Positions 6,188-9,059 of a DNA stretch of 9,059 nt are shown piece after piece. Made by a program: the position numbers and the translations under genes. Below the pieces are notes generated by a model that saw nothing but the letters and a program-made list of their open reading frames with translations, made no database searches and was not told where the DNA came from. The DNA is taken from assembly GCA_035384605.1 (NCBI GenBank), contig DAOOIV010000158.1, positions 1 through 9,059 of the forward strand, written 5' to 3'. Positions within the stretch are counted from its first letter, which is position 1; each line of letters opens with the position of its first letter. The DNA comes from Phycisphaerae bacterium (GTDB taxonomy: Bacteria; Planctomycetota; Phycisphaerae; UBA1845; PWPN01).

Positions 6188-6961
6188 ATGATGCCTGAGC
6201 CGCCATTGGACCCGCGATTGGAACTGGGCCTCGACCGCCGCCGGCTTCCCCGCCACATCGCCATCATCATGGACGGTAACGGCCGGTGGGCCAACCAGCG
6301 AAACCTCCCCCGCATCCGCGGCCACATCGAAGGTGCTGCCAACGTCCGCGAGACCATTACCTACTGCGCACGCCTCCAGATCGAGGCCCTGACGCTCTAC
6401 AGCTTCAGCGCCGAAAACTGGAAACGCCCTCCCGACGAGGTCAACGCCCTCATGGACCTCTATGCGGACTACCTCGTCAAGGAACGACCCACGATCATGG
6501 AAAACAACGTCCGCCTGATACAGATCGGGCGCCGCCAGGGACTGCCGGACAAGGTGCTGGCCGAGCTGGATATCACCCAGCAGATGAGTGCCGCCAATAC
6601 CGGCCTTAAGCTCTGCCTGGCGATCAACTACAGCTCGCGCAACGAGATCGTCGACGCGGTCCGGGCCGTCGCCCGCAGGGTCCAGACCGGCGAATTGAGG
6701 CCCGAGGATATCGACGAAGCCACGATCGCCAACTCGCTTTACACCACCGGCGTGCCCGACCCCGACCTGCTCATCCGCACCGCCGGCGAGATGCGAGTCA
6801 GCAACTTTCTGCTCTGGCAGATCAGTTATACCGAACTCTATGTCTGCGACGTCCTCTGGCCCGACTTCAAAAAGCAACACCTCGCCGATGCCATCCGCGC
6901 TTTCGCCGCCCGCGAACGCCGCTATGGCGCCGTCACCCGCGACATCTCCAACCACCGCTGA
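6188..6961 (+). CDS. uppS: Isoprenyl (undecaprenyl) diphosphate synthase
   Basis: This is a cis-prenyltransferase that extends farnesyl diphosphate with isopentenyl diphosphate to make the C55 lipid carrier for peptidoglycan and other envelope polymers. The 257 residues show H-I-A-I-I-M-D-G-N-G-R-W-A (23-35, catalytic Asp29), G-H-I-E-G-A (45-50), Y-S-F-S-A-E-N-W-K-R-P (71-81), N-Y-S-S-R-N-E-I (148-155) and L-I-R-T-A-G-E-M-R-V-S-N-F-L-L-W-Q (195-211). The usual R-T-S-G-E or R-T-G-G-E reads R-T-A-G-E here, and N-Y-G-G-R reads N-Y-S-S-R; neither removes a catalytic residue. Length is normal. Two adjacent ATGs at 6188 and 6191 are possible starts; GGAAG at 6180-6184 serves either, with three or six bases of spacing. 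No cdsA or other lipid gene follows, unlike in many genomes. The gene stands alone between repeat-rich spacers. Confidence 0.96.
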   Translation: MMPEPPLDPRLELGLDRRRLPRHIAIIMDGNGRWANQRNLPRIRGHIEGAANVRETITYCARLQIEALTLYSFSAENWKRPPDEVNALMDLYADYLVKERPTIMENNVRLIQIGRRQGLPDKVLAELDITQQMSAANTGLKLCLAINYSSRNEIVDAVRAVARRVQTGELRPEDIDEATIANSLYTTGVPDPDLLIRTAGEMRVSNFLLWQISYTELYVCDVLWPDFKKQHLADAIRAFAARERRYGAVTRDISNHR

Positions 6962-7241
6962 ACCCTTCCACGCCGCCGAGTCACACCTTCGACATGACAA
7001 GCCCCCGTCGCAGGTCCGGCTCGCAATCCGAGTGGCATGTCCAATTCCCAAGCCCCAACAACCGCTGAATGACGAAGTTCGGACTGGATAATAACGATGC
7101 CCCTCTGGGCAAACCTGCCCGCCACCGTGGACTGCGTCATCCGGGTTTCGGGGCTGCTTCGTCAGTCGGGCTTCGTCATTCGGATTTGACCGCCATTGAA
7201 CCTTGGTCATTCCTCATGTTCCTCAGATTCTCCCGCGACCT
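6962..7241 (+). other. Spacer after uppS with degenerate TTCGTCATTCGG-type words
   Basis: No gene is supported. The stretch carries related short words in both orientations: GAATGACGAAG (7067-7077) and its exact reverse complement CTTCGTCATTC (7171-7181), with GCTTCGTCAGTCGGG just before the latter and CTGCGTCATCCGGG near 7131. This resembles a decayed low-complexity intergenic repeat. The 94-base spacing between the 11-bp arms makes a functional hairpin unlikely. Confidence 0.45.
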
Positions 7242-7269
7242 TTCACCCGCCATGCCTGCCCGCTATAAT
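7242..7269 (+). promoter_or_regulatory. Predicted sigma70-like promoter of the cytochrome operon
   Basis: A perfect -10 TATAAT (7264-7269) is preceded, 16 bases upstream, by TTCACC (7242-7247), a four-of-six match to the -35 consensus. The spacing and the TTCAC core are the same as in the hicBA promoter. The start would be near 7276, leaving a leader of about 80 bases before the ATG at 7355. The TATAAT is notable in such GC-rich DNA. Confidence 0.6.
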
Positions 7270-7342
7270 CCACCACTCGTGAATGCCGCGCCTGCTCGCC
7301 CCCTCAGACAGGCAGGGTACTCAATGGCTTTCCCGACCGATC

Positions 7343-7348
7343 AGGAGG
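7343..7348 (+). promoter_or_regulatory. Shine-Dalgarno AGGAGG that fixes the cytochrome start
   Basis: A full-consensus AGGAGG lies six bases before the ATG at 7355. It sets this Met as the start in preference to an upstream ATG at 7283 that would add 24 residues ahead of the signal peptide. Confidence 0.85.
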
Positions 7349-7354
7349 CAGCTC

Positions 7355-7810
7355 ATGAATAGAATGTGGTTTCGTGTCACGGCTTCAACCATCCTGCTCG
7401 TTGCCACCGTAATGTGTGCGGCACCCGGAAAACCACGTGGCGGCCGGACCGCCGGCAATGAACAGTGCCTCGAATGCCATCCAACATTCCGCAACGAAAC
7501 GATTGCTGAAACCCACGAGCAGACCGGCACGCTCTGCGTCGACTGCCACGGGCCCTCAAAGGCTCATGCCGTCGATCCCAAGGAAAAAGCCCGACCCGAC
7601 ATCGTCTTCTCCCGCGACCAGGTCGACGCCCACTGCGGACAGTGCCATGATCCGGCGCACCACCCGCAGCGCAAAGCAAAACGTTTTATGGAGCAATATG
7701 AAGGCCATCCCGGGCCCAACGGCCGCATGATCACGGCGGGCAGCATCTGCACCGACTGCCACGGCCGACACATCATGCCCCCGCCGCAGGCTTCCCCGGC
7801 CGGAAGCTGA
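7355..7810 (+). CDS. Exported tetraheme cytochrome c
   Basis: This 151-residue protein has an N-terminal signal segment (hydrophobic core about 9-20 after M-N-R-M-W-F-R) and four C-x-x-C-H heme-attachment motifs: C-L-E-C-H (38-42), C-V-D-C-H (61-65), C-G-Q-C-H (94-98) and C-T-D-C-H (132-136). Additional His residues (54, 71, 93, 102, 103, 118, 139) could supply distal ligands. The 'CH-G...H' spacing resembles the cytochrome c554/NapC/NrfH-related multiheme proteins, but no family is certain. It would act outside the cytoplasmic membrane as an electron carrier. The Cys at 21 follows T-V-M, a poor lipobox, so ordinary signal peptidase cleavage after the Ala pair is more likely. A perfect promoter -10 and Shine-Dalgarno precede it. 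A probable lipoprotein gene follows after 50 bases on the same strand, suggesting one transcript. Confidence 0.9.
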   Translation: MNRMWFRVTASTILLVATVMCAAPGKPRGGRTAGNEQCLECHPTFRNETIAETHEQTGTLCVDCHGPSKAHAVDPKEKARPDIVFSRDQVDAHCGQCHDPAHHPQRKAKRFMEQYEGHPGPNGRMITAGSICTDCHGRHIMPPPQASPAGS

Positions 7811-7860
7811 AAAACGTCCGTCACTGTTGGTGCAACCTGCATGGAGAAAGGTAGCACGCC

Positions 7861-8604
7861 ATGAAAGCTCTTTTCTGCCTCGTCGTGCCCCTTGTTCTGG
7901 CCGCGAATTGCATCCCGGCTCCGGAACCGCCCGTCGAAGTCTCATCTTTCGAACTGGAGATTCAACCTGAAATCGTCCAGCCCGTCATCCCAGGGCAGCA
8001 TTGCGTGCTGCTCATGCAAGTGGTCAACGAAACCGCAGGCACGGGACACGGTGAGGCTGTCACCCTGACCGCCACGGCGCCCGGCGCCACCGTCACCGTC
8101 GAGCCCACCTCGATTACCCCCGCCCAGGTGGCCGAGGTCACGGTCATTCCGGAAGAGGCCTCCGTGGGACAGGAGCTGACCGTAACCGTCACCGGCTGGC
8201 GCTCCGGCAAGCAGGCAACCGCCACCAAAACGCTGACGGTCGAAGAAGGTGACATCGACGAATTCCTGAACAATCTTGGGCCCACGGCCGGGGAAATGCG
8301 CGACATGTTCATCCCATGGCTGGAAACGAATCACCCCGAGCTGGGGATCACCGGCCAGACCGAATGGGCCGGCGTGGTCGTCTCTCCGTACATTCTCGTC
8401 GTCTCCCACTTCCTGTTCTTCTCGGATGAATGGGAAATGCACGTTTACTGGCACGTGATGATCCCGCCCTACGACTGGGTGAAAATCGACCTGCGGAACC
8501 GCTTCGCCGAGATCAGCTACTCCTATTCCTTTGAGATCAGTTCTCGCAGCGACCCGGAACAACAACCGCATGCGATCGAACCGCCGGAAGAGCTCTGGCG
8601 ATAA
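7861..8604 (+). CDS. Probable lipoprotein with beta-sandwich and W-H-V-M-I-P-P domain, unknown function
   Basis: This 247-residue protein starts with a signal peptide (M-K-A-L-F-C-L-V-V-P-L-V-L-A-A-N-C) whose Cys17 would be lipidated. Asn just before the Cys is not the usual Gly/Ala/Ser, so lipidation is likely but not sure. Residues ~27-125 are rich in Val/Thr strands and look like an Ig-like or similar beta-sandwich. Residues ~130-247 form a second domain with F-I-P-W-L (140-144), P-E-L-G-I-T, V-V-S-H-F-L-F-F-S-D-E-W-E-M-H and W-H-V-M-I-P-P-Y-D-W (197-206), followed by F-E-I. I recognise the style of this domain from other hypothetical proteins but cannot name it. Shine-Dalgarno AAAGG (7847-7851) sits nine bases before the ATG. 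It follows the tetraheme cytochrome by 50 bases, so the two may work together at the cell surface; this is inference from proximity only. Confidence 0.8.
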   Translation: MKALFCLVVPLVLAANCIPAPEPPVEVSSFELEIQPEIVQPVIPGQHCVLLMQVVNETAGTGHGEAVTLTATAPGATVTVEPTSITPAQVAEVTVIPEEASVGQELTVTVTGWRSGKQATATKTLTVEEGDIDEFLNNLGPTAGEMRDMFIPWLETNHPELGITGQTEWAGVVVSPYILVVSHFLFFSDEWEMHVYWHVMIPPYDWVKIDLRNRFAEISYSYSFEISSRSDPEQQPHAIEPPEELWR

Positions 8605-8810
8605 GGCCCCCTTCGCTCGCGTTCTTAGTGGGCCGTGTGCGATCAACAGCCCTTGTCGGATGGTAGGTTTTTCCGGTCAACAGCTTGCGTAGGGCATCGA
8701 GCTGTATGTGTCAGACGACGGTCCGTACGGGGCAGGCTTCCGGCTTGTCGTTAGAACCTTACGGCCGAATACCTGTGCGGCTTGCGCCCATGTCTCTTGA
8801 TCGCAGTGCG
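8605..8810 (+). other. Gene-free spacer leading into the repeat arrays
   Basis: I see no coding signal or RNA gene. Just after the lipoprotein stop, GGCCC and GGGCC flank an 18-base segment and could form a weak stem. The rest shows no repeat within this window and no recognisable motif. Confidence 0.4.
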
Positions 8811-8916
8811 CCGGGTGCCATGCCCACGGCTTTGCCGGGTGCCATGCCCACGGCTTTGCCGGGTACCATGCCCACGGCTTTGCCGGGTACCATGCCCACG
8901 GCTTTGCGTGGGCATG
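8811..8916. repeat. Four 24-bp tandem repeats ending in a perfect 10-bp hairpin
   Basis: Units at 8811-8834, 8835-8858, 8859-8882 and 8883-8906 begin CCGGGT(G/A)CCATG and end CCCACGGCTTTG. Units 1-2 carry GGTGCC, units 3-4 GGTACC; otherwise they are identical. Only the last is followed by the complementary arm: CATGCCCACG (8891-8900), loop GCTTTG, CGTGGGCATG (8907-8916). The array therefore looks like the left half of a palindrome multiplied in tandem. Related copies lie at 3167-3222. Confidence 0.95.
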
Positions 8917-8932
8917 CGCCTCCAAATGTATC

Positions 8933-9059
8933 CGCTCGGCCCGGAATCCTTTCCGGGCCGCACTCTCGCCCGCTCGGCCCGGAATCCTTTCCGGGCCGCA
9001 CTCTCGCCCGCTCGGCCCGGAATCCTTTCCGGGCCGCACTCTCGCCCGCTCGGCCCGGA
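8933..9059. repeat. 38-bp tandem repeat array, each unit palindromic, open at the window end
   Basis: Units start at 8933, 8971 and 9009, with a fourth (from 9047) cut by the window edge; the visible copies are identical. Each holds CGGCCCGGA and TCCGGGCCG, a perfect 9-bp stem over ATCCTT (8937-8960 in unit 1), followed by a CACTCTCGCC linker. The units abut directly with no variable spacers, so this is a tandem array, not CRISPR. The total copy number cannot be seen. Confidence 0.95.

Noticed and set aside
5929..6198. 89-residue open frame upstream of uppS, overlapping its start
   Set aside because: It has an AGGA seven bases before its ATG, but it runs through a repeat and two strong hairpins and its sequence resembles no family; kept only as the context of the L-D-P-x-L-E-L-G-L observation.
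5696..7210. 504-residue minus-strand open frame opposite purA and uppS
   Set aside because: It lies antisense to two certain genes and across their spacer, with the low-information composition that antisense of GC-rich genes produces.
8677..9039. 120-residue minus-strand open frame
   Set aside because: Most of it is the translation of the two tandem repeat arrays (recurring A-K-P-W-A-W and G-P-E-R-I-P); no start signal or family resemblance.
8933..9059. CRISPR array
   Set aside because: The 38-bp units are fully tandem, with identical sequence throughout and no variable spacers; no cas gene is in the window.

Overview
The window looks like a chromosomal stretch of a high-GC bacterium, most probably a planctomycete (Phycisphaerae-like). 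This placement is inference from three signs: a small membrane protein with a double-CxxC zinc ribbon of the 'C-P-x-C-x-Y-x-L-x-G-L...C-P-E-C-G' type common in that phylum; intergenic regions full of short palindromic repeats, including a 'GGGTGCCATGCCCACGGC' family that I associate with planctomycete genomes; and single housekeeping genes separated by long, repeat-bearing spacers rather than packed operons. No tRNA, rRNA, CRISPR array, transposase or phage gene is visible.

Layout. Bases 1-1026 hold the 3' part of a glycoside-hydrolase-like TIM-barrel gene whose start lies outside the window. On the minus strand, 1049-1369 encodes a small basic protein that reads like an antitoxin-type N-terminus joined to the last ~20 residues of a nucleotidyltransferase-type partner, so it may be a deletion scar. 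Next comes a FAD-dependent dehydrogenase of the COG2509 type (1537-3162), a hicB-hicA toxin-antitoxin pair with a good promoter and an ATGA overlap (3301-3755), and a zinc-ribbon membrane protein (3799-4272). Two housekeeping enzymes follow: purA (adenylosuccinate synthetase, 4589-5887) and uppS (isoprenyl/undecaprenyl diphosphate synthase, 6188-6961). A spacer of about 390 bases then leads to a probable two-gene unit with its own promoter: an exported four-heme cytochrome c (7355-7810) and a probable lipoprotein or exported protein (7861-8604). From 8605 to the window end there is no credible gene. This stretch carries a 4 x 24-bp tandem array ending in a perfect hairpin, then a 38-bp tandem array whose units are each palindromic and which runs off the window.

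All confident genes are on the plus strand. purA (AMP synthesis) and uppS (cell-envelope lipid carrier) are adjacent but separated by ~300 bases of repeat-like sequence, so a shared transcript is not obvious. I see no large new defence or mobile system. The points most worth checking are the antitoxin/toxin-tail fusion, the cytochrome-lipoprotein pair, unusual residues at nucleotide-contact positions of PurA, and the several palindromic repeat families in the spacers.
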